From DATAWK01 sp036267255 (GTDB lineage Bacteria; Acidobacteriota; Terriglobia; Terriglobales; Acidobacteriaceae), in NCBI GenBank assembly GCA_036267255.1, contig DATAWK010000026.1:1-64000 (forward strand): 64,000 bases of DNA. Direction: 5' to 3'. Below are positions 1 through 9,032 of this stretch, piece by piece. How positions within the stretch are numbered: the first letter of the stretch is position 1; every line of letters starts with the position of its first letter. Under the pieces are notes generated by a model, which saw only the letters and a list, made by a program, of their open reading frames with translations, ran no database searches and was not told where the DNA came from. Both the position numbers and the translations under genes were made by a program.

Positions 1-67
1 GATTGCTGAGCTTCCCGATGCGAATCTGCGCTTCATCAAGCTTCGTTTTTATCCAGAGCGGAGTTAG
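1..67 (+). CDS. 3' end of an unidentified CDS (partial)
   Basis: The plus strand is open from base 2 to a TAG at 65-67 and reads as about 21 residues ending in FYPERS. The stop abuts and slightly overlaps the ilvN stop on the opposite strand (64-66), as is common for convergent genes. This is too short to identify or to prove coding; it is offered only because the frame is open to the window edge. Confidence 0.3.
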   Translation, partial: IAELPDANLRFIKLRFYPERS

Positions 68-654
68 TCCGAATCGCCGGGAACGATTTCTTCGACGATG
101 TCCGTGATCTCGGTTTCCTGTTCAGCGCTCTCTTCGGTTGGGACGCCCATAGCCTTGACGACGCTCGATATATGGCGCCCGCGGCGCATGGTCATCTTGC
201 CGCTTCGGCAGATTTCAAGAATGCGGCCTTCGTCTTCGCGTAGCACTTCGATGAGCCCTTCGATCTTGCTTTCGACGCCGGTCATCTCGATCATCAATGA
301 CTCCGAGGTTAGATCGACGATGCGCGCGCGAAAGACTTCGACTAGGTCGAAGATCTGCGAGCGTGTCGCGGGTGTAGACGCAACTTTGATTAGCGCCAGT
401 TCGCGCGTGACTGCGGGATCTTTCGCAATGTCATCAACGTCGACCACATTCTCCAGTTTAAACAAGCTGGCACGAATGCGATGGCCGGCTTCAGCTGACG
501 CTTCGCACACCAGCGTCAATCGCGACAATCCAGGCCGCTCGCTCCGGCCGACGGTGAGAGAGTTGATATTGATGTTCAAGCGGCGGAAGAGCGATGCGAC
601 GCGCGTCAGCACCCCGGGAATGTCTTCAACATAAGCTACGAAGGTATGAAGCAT
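64..654 (-). CDS. ilvN: Acetolactate synthase small (regulatory) subunit
   Basis: Regulatory subunit of acetohydroxyacid synthase, the first common enzyme of valine, leucine and isoleucine synthesis. It binds the catalytic subunit IlvB and confers valine sensitivity. The N-terminal ACT domain (about residues 3-77) is clear from VEDIPGVLTRV followed by RRLNININSLTVG, the ligand-site signature of this family. Residues about 85-165 match the conserved C-terminal small-subunit domain. The length (196 aa) fits the long IlvN/IlvH form. It is the last gene of the leftward leu-ilv operon, 114 bases after ilvB, and the gap contains an inverted repeat. Confidence 0.95.
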   Translation of the reverse strand: MLHTFVAYVEDIPGVLTRVASLFRRLNININSLTVGRSERPGLSRLTLVCEASAEAGHRIRASLFKLENVVDVDDIAKDPAVTRELALIKVASTPATRSQIFDLVEVFRARIVDLTSESLMIEMTGVESKIEGLIEVLREDEGRILEICRSGKMTMRRGRHISSVVKAMGVPTEESAEQETEITDIVEEIVPGDSD

Positions 655-677
655 AATAGGCCTTTCGCGATCCAGTT

Positions 678-768
678 TTCAGTTCGTAGTTCAAAGTTCT
701 AAGTTGGGATTTGACTCGCCACTTAGCCTTGAGCGTCGCGAACCAAGAGCTGCGAACTATGAACTGAA
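678..768. repeat. 15-bp inverted repeat between ilvB and ilvN
   Basis: Arms at 678-692 and 754-768 are reverse complements with one mismatch (core CAGTTC-TAGTTC), separated by 61 bases. The right arm touches the ilvB stop codon. The transcript could fold here, so this may be an intercistronic processing or stability element, or a copy of a genomic inverted repeat. Function is inferred only. Confidence 0.5.
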
Positions 769-2538
769 TTACTTGTCTTCGGGAGTCTCCAGCAGCGGAT
801 CTTTGCCGGGCCGAAGAATCATCTCGTGCAGCGCGGAACCGGCAGGGATCATTGGATAGACAGACTCTTCCTTCTCGACCAGGAAATTCAGCAGGAAAGT
901 TCCCTTGGCATTGCGCGCTTCAGCTACTGCATCCGCAACTTCAGCGCGGGTACTTACAGCGCGGCCTTCAAGGCCATGCGCGTCCGCCAGCTTCACGAAG
1001 TCGGGGCTGATCAGAGGCGTGGATTCATAGTTACTGTCATAGAAGAACTGCTGCCACTGGCGCACCATGCCGAGAAAGCCGTTGTTGATGATGGCGATGT
1101 TGATCTTGATCTTCTCCTGCACAATCGTCGAAAGTTCAGCCGCCGTCATTTGAAATCCGCCATCGCCGGCGACGACCCACACCTCTTTATCAGGGCAGGC
1201 GAACTTAGCTCCGATGGCTGCAGGGAGCGCGAAGCCCATTGTGCCCAGGCCGCCTGAAGTAACCAGCGAGCGCGGATGCTCATGATGAAAATATTGCGCC
1301 TCCCACATCTGGTGCTGGCCCACATCGGTCACAATAATCGCATCGCCGTTCGTAGCGTGCCACAGGTCGTGCATCACGTGCGCGGCATACAGGTGGCCAT
1401 CGTCGGGCAGGTTCTGGATGTCGCGCACCGCTGCATCCCCCTTGATCGCGTAGACTGCCTGCACCCATGCGCTGCCATCGATCTTCGGCAGATTCGGCAA
1501 CAGTGTTTCCAACACCTCTTTCAGGTCGCCGATCAGCGCGATATCGACAGGAACGTTTTTGTTGATCTCCGAAGGGTCAATCTCGATATGAATCTTCTTG
1601 GCATTGCGCGCATACGTTGCCAGCGTGCCTGTCACGCGATCGTCAAAGCGCATGCCGCAGGCAATCAGCAGGTCTGATTGTTGAATCGCCTGGTTCACCC
1701 AGCTTTCTCCGTGCATGCCCATCATGCCCAGATTCAGCGGGTGAGAGGCAGGGAAGGCCCCCAGCCCCAGCAGCGTGCAAGCCACGGGAATCTGTGCGCG
1801 TTCGGCCAGTTCCCGTACCTGTTCCATGGCGTTCGATTGCAGAATGCCATGCCCGGCCAGAATGACAGGTCGCTTCGCCGCGCGCAGCAGTTCGATCGCA
1901 TCGCGAATGGAGTTGGAATCCGCGCGCAGCATGGGATGCGGTCGATACGGCGCAGGTGCAGCCGCGGCAAAATCAAAGATCGCCGAGTTCTGCTGCGCAT
2001 CTTTCGTAATGTCTACCAGCACCGGCCCGGGACGTCCCGACTTCGCTACCCGGAAGGCCTCGCGGATCGCCGGTGCAATGTCTTCCGTGCGGTTGATCAG
2101 ATAATTGTGCTTCGTTACCGGCAGTGTAATTCCGGTGATGTCGACTTCCTGAAAAGCATCCGTGCCCAGCACCTTGCTCGAAACCTGCCCGGTAATACAA
2201 ACCAGCGGAATGGAATCCAGCATCGCCGTGGCAATGCCCGTCACCATGTTCGTCGCGCCGGGACCGGAGGTCGCAACCGCCACGCCCACGCGCCCGGATG
2301 CGCGCGCATAGCCATCGGCCATGTGGGTTGCCCCTTGTTCGTGACGCACGAGAATGTGCCGAATCGGAAATTTGCGCAGCGCGTCGTACGCGGGAAGAAT
2401 CGCGCCGCCCGGATAGCCGAAGACATCCTGCACGCCTTCGCCGACCAGCGTGGCCCATAAGGTCTCGGCGCCGGTCAGGCGTGTGGGGTGCTGGTGCATT
2501 GTGGGGTCCGAACTGTTCGTATTGCCGGAGTTCTTCAT
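769..2538 (-). CDS. ilvB: Acetolactate synthase large (catalytic) subunit
   Basis: Thiamine-diphosphate enzyme that condenses pyruvate with pyruvate or 2-oxobutyrate. Visible marks are the N-terminal pyrimidine-binding region with YPGGAILPAYDAL and the catalytic glutamate in RHEQGATHMADG, a central nucleotide-like domain, and the C-terminal TDP motif GDGGF ... NN. The start is uncertain: the frame is open to an ATG at 2586 just beside the ilvD stop, with further ATGs at 2538 and 2499. I chose 2538, which has a GGAG 12 bases upstream. It sits between ilvD and ilvN and presumably forms the holoenzyme with the latter. ilvC is not in the operon. Confidence 0.94.
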   Translation of the reverse strand: MKNSGNTNSSDPTMHQHPTRLTGAETLWATLVGEGVQDVFGYPGGAILPAYDALRKFPIRHILVRHEQGATHMADGYARASGRVGVAVATSGPGATNMVTGIATAMLDSIPLVCITGQVSSKVLGTDAFQEVDITGITLPVTKHNYLINRTEDIAPAIREAFRVAKSGRPGPVLVDITKDAQQNSAIFDFAAAAPAPYRPHPMLRADSNSIRDAIELLRAAKRPVILAGHGILQSNAMEQVRELAERAQIPVACTLLGLGAFPASHPLNLGMMGMHGESWVNQAIQQSDLLIACGMRFDDRVTGTLATYARNAKKIHIEIDPSEINKNVPVDIALIGDLKEVLETLLPNLPKIDGSAWVQAVYAIKGDAAVRDIQNLPDDGHLYAAHVMHDLWHATNGDAIIVTDVGQHQMWEAQYFHHEHPRSLVTSGGLGTMGFALPAAIGAKFACPDKEVWVVAGDGGFQMTAAELSTIVQEKIKINIAIINNGFLGMVRQWQQFFYDSNYESTPLISPDFVKLADAHGLEGRAVSTRAEVADAVAEARNAKGTFLLNFLVEKEESVYPMIPAGSALHEMILRPGKDPLLETPEDK

Positions 2539-2592
2539 TGCCAGGGGGTTCTCCGTTTTCCGTTTATCGTTAAGATGCGAAACCATCCGTGC

Positions 2593-4305
2593 CTAGTAGT
2601 TGGTTATGGCGCCGCGAGATGCCGAGGCGACGCTTTTTGCATATTTGCGAAACACGCCACTGGAAAAGTGCGGCACAGGCGCTTGCCAGTTCTTCATACG
2701 GGCGGCGATTTCCGCATCGCTCAGCTCCACGCGTAGCTCGCGCTTCGGAATATCGAAGACAATCATGTCGCCATCCCGCAGTGCGGCGATCGGCCCACCC
2801 AGTGCGGCTTCCGGAGCAACATGGCCGGCCATCAACCCGCGTGTCGCGCCGGAGAAGCGTCCATCCGTCAGCAGTGCAACGGAGGAGGCCAACTCCGAGA
2901 TTCCGGCAATCGCGGCCGTCACCTGCAGCATTTCGCGCATTCCAGGGCCGCCGCGCGGTCCTTCATAACGGATCACCACCACATCGTCCGGCTTCAGGCT
3001 GCCATTTTGCACGGCGGCAAAGCATGCTTCTTCGTTGTCGAAGACGCGAGCTGGGCCGCGATGCGTCAGCCGCTCGTGTCCAGCTACTTTGATCACGCAT
3101 CCATCCGGCGCAATGTTGCCTTTCAAAATGACCAGTCCGCCAGTCGACTTCAGCGGCTTGTCGAGCGCGTGAATCACATCCTGTCCGGATTTTTCTTTCG
3201 CCAGTGCGGCTTCTTCCGCCAGCGTGCGTCCCGACACATTCGGTGTACTGCCATCCAGCAGATTGCCCGCAAGCATGCGCTGCGCCAGCAGACGGCTGCC
3301 GCCGGCCGCTTGATAATCCGTGGCCACGTAACGGCCGCCCGGCTTCATGTCGCACAGCAGCGGCGTCTTCCGGCTGATCCGGTCAAAGTCGTCCACGGAA
3401 AGTTCAATGCCCGCTTCATGCGCAATCGCGATCAGGTGCAGCACCGCGTTGGTCGAGCCGCCGGAAGCGGCGACGCTGGCAATGGCATTTTCCAGCGATG
3501 CCCGCGTGATGATCTTCGATGGGCGCAGATCGTTCTTTGCCAGCTCCAGTACCATCGCCCCTGCAGCGCGCGATGCCTTGGTCTTTTCTGGAGACAGCGC
3601 CGGTACTCCGGAAAGATTCATCGGAGAGATGCCTAGAAACTCGCAGGCCATGGCCATGGTGTTGGCCGTGAACTGGCCTCCGCATGCCCCGGCCGCGGGA
3701 CAGGCACTCACCTCGACTGCTTTCAACCCGGCATCGTCCAGCTTGCCCGCCGCGTAGGCTCCCTGCGCTTCAAAAACATCCTGCACAGTCAGGTCTTTTC
3801 CGTTCAGGTGTCCGGGCGCGATCGAGCCGCCGTAAAGCATCAGCGAAGGAATATCCAGACGCGCCAGCGCCATCACCGTGCCCGGCATATTTTTATCGCA
3901 GCCCGCGATGGCTACCAGGCCGTCGAACAAATTTCCCCGCGCCACCAGTTCGACCGAATCCGCGATGACCTCGCGGCTGATCAACGACGCTTTCATCCCC
4001 TGCGTGCCCATCGTAATGCCATCGGAGATGGTGATGGTGTTGAACTCCATCGGCGTGCCACCGGCGTCCCGGATGCCCTGCTTCACGGCCTCGGCCAGAA
4101 TCCTCAGATGAAAGTTGCAGGGGCCGATCTCCGTCCATGTGTTGGCGATGCCAATGATCGGCTTGGCCAGATCTTCGCGCGTGTAGCCGACGGCGTGCAG
4201 CATGGCGCGTGCCGCCGAGCGGCTGGGGCCCTCGGTCAGCGCAATGCTGTTGTGTTTAGGATTGTGTGCGCCATTCTTCGTGCCATTCTTGCCGTTCTCG
4301 CTCAT
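2593..4305 (-). CDS. ilvD: Dihydroxy-acid dehydratase
   Basis: Iron-sulfur dehydratase that converts 2,3-dihydroxy-isovalerate and -methylvalerate to the 2-oxo acids, the third step of valine/isoleucine synthesis. The 570-aa length is typical. Cluster-ligand cysteines are visible at Cys63 (GPCN), Cys136 (GCDKNMPG) and in CPAAGACGG near residue 205. The C-terminal GRFSGATRG active-site signature is intact. The start overlaps the leuD stop by four bases (ATGA), which supports translational coupling. Confidence 0.96.
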   Translation of the reverse strand: MSENGKNGTKNGAHNPKHNSIALTEGPSRSAARAMLHAVGYTREDLAKPIIGIANTWTEIGPCNFHLRILAEAVKQGIRDAGGTPMEFNTITISDGITMGTQGMKASLISREVIADSVELVARGNLFDGLVAIAGCDKNMPGTVMALARLDIPSLMLYGGSIAPGHLNGKDLTVQDVFEAQGAYAAGKLDDAGLKAVEVSACPAAGACGGQFTANTMAMACEFLGISPMNLSGVPALSPEKTKASRAAGAMVLELAKNDLRPSKIITRASLENAIASVAASGGSTNAVLHLIAIAHEAGIELSVDDFDRISRKTPLLCDMKPGGRYVATDYQAAGGSRLLAQRMLAGNLLDGSTPNVSGRTLAEEAALAKEKSGQDVIHALDKPLKSTGGLVILKGNIAPDGCVIKVAGHERLTHRGPARVFDNEEACFAAVQNGSLKPDDVVVIRYEGPRGGPGMREMLQVTAAIAGISELASSVALLTDGRFSGATRGLMAGHVAPEAALGGPIAALRDGDMIVFDIPKRELRVELSDAEIAARMKNWQAPVPHFSSGVFRKYAKSVASASRGAITNY

Positions 4306-4955
4306 GCATGCCTCTCTGCGTTGGTTGCTGCGGTATTGGTAACTTCCGGACGCGGTGCAACCCAGAAGGCTCCATCATGCTGCTTCTCGAATTTGTCCAG
4401 TGCTGCGGCGTGGCGCAGAGTCAGCCCAATATCGTCCAACCCTTCCAGCAGGCAGTAGCGGCGAAACTCGTCGATCTCAAAGCTATGCTCAAAGCCCTGC
4501 TCATCGCGCACGATCTTATCTTCCAGCGAGACGTGCAGCTTGTAGCCCGGTGTCTTGGCGCGTTCCAGTAGCGCTGCAACTTGATCGTCCGGCAGCACAA
4601 CCAGCAGAATGCCGTTCTTGGCGGCGTTTGAAAAGAAGATGTCTGCGAAGGCCGGGGCAATCACGCAACGGAATCCATAATCCGCAAGCGCCCATGCCGC
4701 ATGTTCGCGCGAAGATCCGCAGCCGAAATTGCGTCCGGCAATCAGGATTTCGGCATCTTTATAGTGCGGCTGGTTCAGCACAAACTCCGGATTGTGTTGG
4801 CCGTCGGAAGTTTTTCTCCAGTCAAAGAAGAGAAAATCTCCATAGCCGGTGCGCTCAATGCGCTTCAAAAACTGCTTCGGAATAATCTGGTCCGTATCGA
4901 CATTGACGCGGTCCAGCGGTGCTGCCAGCGCGGTGTGTTTGCGAAAAGGCTTCAT
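4302..4955 (-). CDS. leuD: 3-isopropylmalate dehydratase small subunit
   Basis: Small (swivel-domain) subunit of isopropylmalate isomerase in leucine synthesis. The N-terminus shows the family pattern LDRVNVDTDQIIPKQFL, and NFGCGSSREHA is the conserved substrate-gating motif. The length is 217 aa. It lies two bases after leuC and overlaps ilvD by four bases, so leuC-leuD-ilvD are almost certainly co-translated. Confidence 0.96.
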   Translation of the reverse strand: MKPFRKHTALAAPLDRVNVDTDQIIPKQFLKRIERTGYGDFLFFDWRKTSDGQHNPEFVLNQPHYKDAEILIAGRNFGCGSSREHAAWALADYGFRCVIAPAFADIFFSNAAKNGILLVVLPDDQVAALLERAKTPGYKLHVSLEDKIVRDEQGFEHSFEIDEFRRYCLLEGLDDIGLTLRHAAALDKFEKQHDGAFWVAPRPEVTNTAATNAERHA

Positions 4956-4957
4956 CG

Positions 4958-6376
4958 TTATTTCCTGAACTCCCAGTTGCGGACATCGGTAAAATGTCCG
5001 GCGATAGCTGCCGCTGCGGCCATTACAGGACTCACAAGATGCGTGCGTCCGCCGCGACCCTGGCGGCCTTCAAAATTGCGATTGCTCGTCGAGGCGCAAC
5101 GTTCGCCCGGTTGCAGAATGTCCGGGTTCATGCCCAGGCACATGGAGCAGCCCGGTTCGCGCCACTCGAATCCAGCCTCGCGAAAAATATTGTCCAGGCC
5201 TTCGTTCTCGGCCTCGTGCTTCACCTGTTGCGAGCCGGGTACCACCATGGCGCGCACCTTGGTGTTCACTTTGTATCCTGCAACAATATGTGCTGCGGCG
5301 CGCAGGTCTTCGATGCGCGCATTCGTACAGGAGCCAATGAAAACGCGATCGATCGGAATCGCCTCAATTTGCGTGCCCGGCTTCAGGTCCATGTATTCCA
5401 GTGCACGCTCGCAGGCGCGGCGGTCGGTCTCCGTGCTGGAGGCAGCCGGGTCCGGCACGGTTCCAGTGATCGGAACCACCATGCCCGGATTGGTTCCCCA
5501 CGTCACATACGGTGTCAGCTCCTGCGCCGGAATAATCAACTCGCGGTCGAACTCCGCGCCCGGATCGGTGGACAGTTTGCTCCACTCCGCGACCGCCTGT
5601 TCCCACTCTTTCCCCTTCGGGGCGTAAGGACGGCCTTTCAGATAGGCGAAGGTCGTCGCATCGGGCGCGATCATGCCCGCGCGTGCTCCGGCTTCGATGC
5701 TCATATTGCAGAGCGTCATGCGGCCTTCCATCGAAAGCCCACGGATTGCCGAACCCGCATACTCCACCACGCAGCCCGTTGCGCCATCGGTGCCGATGCG
5801 GCCAATAATGCCCAACGCCACATCTTTTGCTGTTACTGCGGGCGGCAGCGTGCCCTCGACGGAAATGCGAAATGTCCTGGCCCGCGACTGCGGCAGGCAT
5901 TGCGTGGCCAGAACGTGCTCCACCTCGCTGGTGCCGATGCCGAAGGCCAGCGCGCCAAATGCGCCATGCGTGCTGGTGTGGCTGTCGCCGCAGACGATGG
6001 TCATACCCGGCTTGGTAAATCCCTGCTCCGGCCCGATGATGTGCACGATGCCTTGCTTGCTGGAATCGACGTCGTACAGCTCGATGCCGAACTCCTTGCA
6101 ATTACTGCGCAGCGTCTCGATCTGTTTGGCTGCAATGGCATCCTCAATCACCAGGCGGTTTTTCGTGGTGGGTACGTTATGGTCCACCGTCGCCAAACAT
6201 CGATCCGGACGGCGTACCGTGCGGCCCGTCAGGCGCAGGCCCTCAAAGGCCTGCGGCGAGGTCACCTCGTGCAACAAGTGCAGATCCACATAAAGCAAGG
6301 CGGGCTCGCCCTTGGGTTCGGCCACCAGGTGTGTGTCCCAGATTTTCTGAAAAAGTGTTTTCGGATGCGTTGCCAT
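4958..6376 (-). CDS. leuC: 3-isopropylmalate dehydratase large subunit
   Basis: Catalytic [4Fe-4S] subunit of isopropylmalate isomerase, aconitase superfamily. The cluster ligands are visible in FIGSCTNARIED and CSMCLGMN, and GDSHTSTHGAFG is the aconitase-type signature. The frame is open upstream to 6484, but the conserved N-terminus (MATHPKTLFQKIWD) begins at 6376, giving a normal 472 aa. The longer form would read through the 20-bp tandem repeat upstream and into leuB. Partner LeuD follows after 2 bases. Confidence 0.95.
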   Translation of the reverse strand: MATHPKTLFQKIWDTHLVAEPKGEPALLYVDLHLLHEVTSPQAFEGLRLTGRTVRRPDRCLATVDHNVPTTKNRLVIEDAIAAKQIETLRSNCKEFGIELYDVDSSKQGIVHIIGPEQGFTKPGMTIVCGDSHTSTHGAFGALAFGIGTSEVEHVLATQCLPQSRARTFRISVEGTLPPAVTAKDVALGIIGRIGTDGATGCVVEYAGSAIRGLSMEGRMTLCNMSIEAGARAGMIAPDATTFAYLKGRPYAPKGKEWEQAVAEWSKLSTDPGAEFDRELIIPAQELTPYVTWGTNPGMVVPITGTVPDPAASSTETDRRACERALEYMDLKPGTQIEAIPIDRVFIGSCTNARIEDLRAAAHIVAGYKVNTKVRAMVVPGSQQVKHEAENEGLDNIFREAGFEWREPGCSMCLGMNPDILQPGERCASTSNRNFEGRQGRGGRTHLVSPVMAAAAAIAGHFTDVRNWEFRK

Positions 6377-6400
6377 AATTTTTACTTCGACTCGAATTTG

Positions 6401-6440
6401 GTTTGTTGGTTTCGTCTCTGGTTTGTTGGTTTCGTCTCTG
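6401..6440. repeat. Perfect 20-bp tandem duplication (two copies)
   Basis: Bases 6401-6420 and 6421-6440 are identical (unit beginning GTTTGTTGG and ending CGTCTCTG). The repeat lies in the leuB-leuC gap, 12 bases after the leuB stop. It looks like a recent slippage or duplication event. Confidence 0.9.
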
Positions 6441-6452
6441 CGGCAAGCCCCG

Positions 6453-7577
6453 CTATACCGCGTGCATTGCCTGCCTGCGGTCAATCAGCTCATTCAGAGC
6501 GTCAAAGACCAGCCTGCCCATCTCCTGCGTTGTCACGACATGCTGCCCCGCTACGTGCTCTCCGGCTGCGCCGATGCGCGCCAGATCGGCAGTGCGATGG
6601 CCCTCGTTCAACACCTTGCGGACGCAGGCTTCAATCGCCAGGGCATCCTGCTCCAGTCCGGCACTGTGCCGCAACAACATCGCTGCTGTCAGAATAGCGC
6701 CTACAGGATTGGCTTTGCCGGTTCCAGCAATGTCAGGCGCCGATCCATGCACCGGCTCATACAGATTCACCTTGCCGCCCACCGTGGCCGATGGCAACAT
6801 ACCCAGCGAACCGGTAATCACCGCGGCTTCATCCGTAAGAATATCTCCGAAAAGATTTTCCGCCAGCACCACATCAAAATTGCGCGGCGTATTCATCAGA
6901 TGCATGGCGCATGCATCCACATACTGGTGCTCCAGCGTCACGTCAGGATATTCCGCTGCAACTTCCGTCACCGCCGCGCGCCATAGTTGAGAAACCTCCA
7001 GCACATTGGCCTTGTCCACGGAGGTAACTTTCTTCCGCCGCTTGCGGGCCTGCTCAAAGGCCACGCGGGCCACGCGCACCACTTCGTCCCGCGTATAGCG
7101 CATGGTGTTCAAAGCTACGCCGGTATCTTTGTTCCAGGAACGTGGATCGCCGAAATAAAGCCCACCCAGCAATTCTCGAACAAACAATATGTCGGCGCCT
7201 TCGGTTACCTCAGGCCGCAGGGGAGAGTTGCCGCTCAGCGCGGCGTACGCGATCGACGGACGCAGATTGGCGAAACCGCCCAACGCTTTCCGCAGTTGCA
7301 GCAACCCGGCTTCCGGTCGTTTGTCTGGAGGAAGGGAATTGAACTCATTGCCGCCGACGGCGCCCAGCAGCACCGCATCACTTTCCAGCGCTGCATCCAG
7401 TGTTGCCGTTGGCAGCGGCGAGCCATGCTGGCGAATGGCAATGCCGCCAATCGGCATTTCAGAAAATTCAAATTGATAGCCGTTCATCTCCGCTACGGAG
7501 CGGAGAATGCTCACCGCCTCCCGCGTTACTTCCGGGCCGATGCCGTCGCCCGCTACGATTGTCACTTTCAAGTGCAT
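6453..7577 (-). CDS. leuB: 3-isopropylmalate dehydrogenase
   Basis: NAD-dependent oxidative decarboxylase, the third leucine-specific step. MHLKVTIVAGDGIGPEV at the start is the family N-terminus, so I set the start at 7577 although the frame is open to 7763. NLFGDILTDEAA and the GSAPDIAG adenine-site motif are present. The length is 374 aa, slightly longer than the usual 350-365. It lies between leuA and leuC in the operon. Confidence 0.95.
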   Translation of the reverse strand: MHLKVTIVAGDGIGPEVTREAVSILRSVAEMNGYQFEFSEMPIGGIAIRQHGSPLPTATLDAALESDAVLLGAVGGNEFNSLPPDKRPEAGLLQLRKALGGFANLRPSIAYAALSGNSPLRPEVTEGADILFVRELLGGLYFGDPRSWNKDTGVALNTMRYTRDEVVRVARVAFEQARKRRKKVTSVDKANVLEVSQLWRAAVTEVAAEYPDVTLEHQYVDACAMHLMNTPRNFDVVLAENLFGDILTDEAAVITGSLGMLPSATVGGKVNLYEPVHGSAPDIAGTGKANPVGAILTAAMLLRHSAGLEQDALAIEACVRKVLNEGHRTADLARIGAAGEHVAGQHVVTTQEMGRLVFDALNELIDRRQAMHAV

Positions 7578-7692
7578 AAACGGAACCCTCGTCAGTTTGC
7601 TTTCGTATTGTCGATTTGCTTTCGTTCGGTTGATAACAACGGCGGCCATGTTGTACTGGCCATCCGGAAGAGACGTTCTGCCCGGGTCGTTG

Positions 7693-8892
7693 CTACGGAA
7701 CCGGAGTGGCAGTCGGGACGCCATGCTTCGATGTTCTTTTGGCCATGGCCGATAGCAAGGCAATCAGATCCTGGTCGTAGACCGCTTTCTTGCGATCCGC
7801 AAGGTGCGTGAATTGCCGATACGCGGCCTCTACTTCTTCGCGATCCAGTTCATATCCCAGCTCTGTCAGGCGATGTGCCAGTGCATGTCTGCCGGAATGT
7901 TTCCCCAGCACCATGCGATTGCCCGGTACACCGACGACACCCGGCGTCATGATTTCGTAGCAGAGCGGATTGGACAGAACTCCATGCTGGTGAATGCCGG
8001 CTTCGTGTGCAAACGCATTGCTGCCGACAACGGCTTTGTTCGGCGACGGTCCATAACTGATGGTCTGGCTCAGCAACTGGCTGGTCGGATACAACTGGTC
8101 CAGCACCAATCCATGCGAGTATGGCAGGCGATCGCGTCGCACATGCAGGGCGGCTGCAATTTCCTCCAGCGCCGCGTTGCCCGCCCGTTCGCCGATGCCG
8201 TTGATCGCACACTCCACCTGTCGCGCTCCTGCATCCAGCGCAGCCAGGCTGTTGGCTACAGCCATTCCCAGATCGTCGTGGCAATGGCAGGAGAGCAGCA
8301 CGTTCTCTATGCCGGAAACGCGCTCCCGCAGCATGCGAAACATGGCCGCATACTCTTCCGGCACGGTGTACCCCACCGTATCCGGCAGGTTGATGACGTC
8401 GGCCCCGGCTTCGACGGCGACCGAGACCATCTGGCAGAGAAAATCAGGATCGGTCCGTGTCGAATCTTCTGGAGAAAACTCCACGCTGTCGACAAGCTTA
8501 TTTGCCAGGCGGACGGAGGCCCCTGCCTGCTCGATGGCTTGCTCACGGGAAATCTTCAGCTTGTACTTTAGATGGATATCGGAGCTGGCGAGAAAAATGT
8601 GGATGCGGGAGCTTCTCGCTGGTTCCAGGGCGCGCGCAGCTATTTCAATGTCTTCCTGTTTGGCGCGTGCCAGGGACGCGATCTGCGGGCCGCGCACTTC
8701 TTTGGCAATCAACTGCACCGCGGCAAAGTCGCCTTCTGAAGAAACCGCAAATCCAGCTTCCAGAACATCGACTCCCAGGGTTTCCAGTTGTTGCGCCATG
8801 CGCAGTTTTTCCGGGGTGTGCATGCTGCATCCGGGTGACTGTTCTCCGTCACGCAGCGTCGTATCGAAAAAGTAGACTCGTTCCTGCCCCAT
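7693..8892 (-). CDS. leuA: 2-isopropylmalate synthase, short form without regulatory domain
   Basis: Condenses acetyl-CoA with 2-oxoisovalerate, the committed step of leucine synthesis. The TIM barrel is complete: TTLRDGEQSPG near residue 11, the metal-binding HxH in SCHCHDDLG near residue 200, NGIGERAGN, then HEAGIHQHG and GKHSGRHAL. The protein ends at 399 aa, shortly after the DRKKAVYD linker. Canonical LeuA is about 500-520 aa and continues into a leucine-binding domain that is absent here; leuB starts only 115 bases downstream. A homocitrate-synthase-like relative cannot be excluded from sequence alone, but position in a leu operon argues for LeuA. First gene of the operon, with AAAGGA before the ATG. 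Confidence 0.9.
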   Translation of the reverse strand: MGQERVYFFDTTLRDGEQSPGCSMHTPEKLRMAQQLETLGVDVLEAGFAVSSEGDFAAVQLIAKEVRGPQIASLARAKQEDIEIAARALEPARSSRIHIFLASSDIHLKYKLKISREQAIEQAGASVRLANKLVDSVEFSPEDSTRTDPDFLCQMVSVAVEAGADVINLPDTVGYTVPEEYAAMFRMLRERVSGIENVLLSCHCHDDLGMAVANSLAALDAGARQVECAINGIGERAGNAALEEIAAALHVRRDRLPYSHGLVLDQLYPTSQLLSQTISYGPSPNKAVVGSNAFAHEAGIHQHGVLSNPLCYEIMTPGVVGVPGNRMVLGKHSGRHALAHRLTELGYELDREEVEAAYRQFTHLADRKKAVYDQDLIALLSAMAKRTSKHGVPTATPVP

Positions 8893-8947
8893 TGGGTTTC
8901 CTTTACTAGGTAGGTAGGGTCGTGCAATCGGCTACATCTCTAAATTA

Positions 8948-8966
8948 GCATAAGATTGTCTTATGC
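8948..8966. promoter_or_regulatory. Perfect 8-3-8 palindrome, candidate LysR operator
   Basis: GCATAAGA-TTG-TCTTATGC is a perfect inverted repeat in the 140-bp region between divergent leuA and the LysR gene. It resembles the interrupted dyads bound by LysR-type regulators and lies where it could overlap the leuA promoter. Assignment to the neighbouring regulator is inference. Confidence 0.65.
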
Positions 8967-9032
8967 AATCAACTGCATCCATTAGAATGTATTATTGCAT
9001 TAGATTCGTTTCCCACTTCGAAAGAGAGGCCT

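Noticed and set aside
1678..2460. 260-codon plus-strand frame opposite ilvB
   Set aside because: Antisense shadow of a conserved gene with Arg/Gln-rich nonsense translation.
4919..6697. 592-codon plus-strand frame across leuC and leuB
   Set aside because: It is antisense to two certain enzyme genes, spans their gap, and its translation is Arg/His/Ala-rich without motifs.
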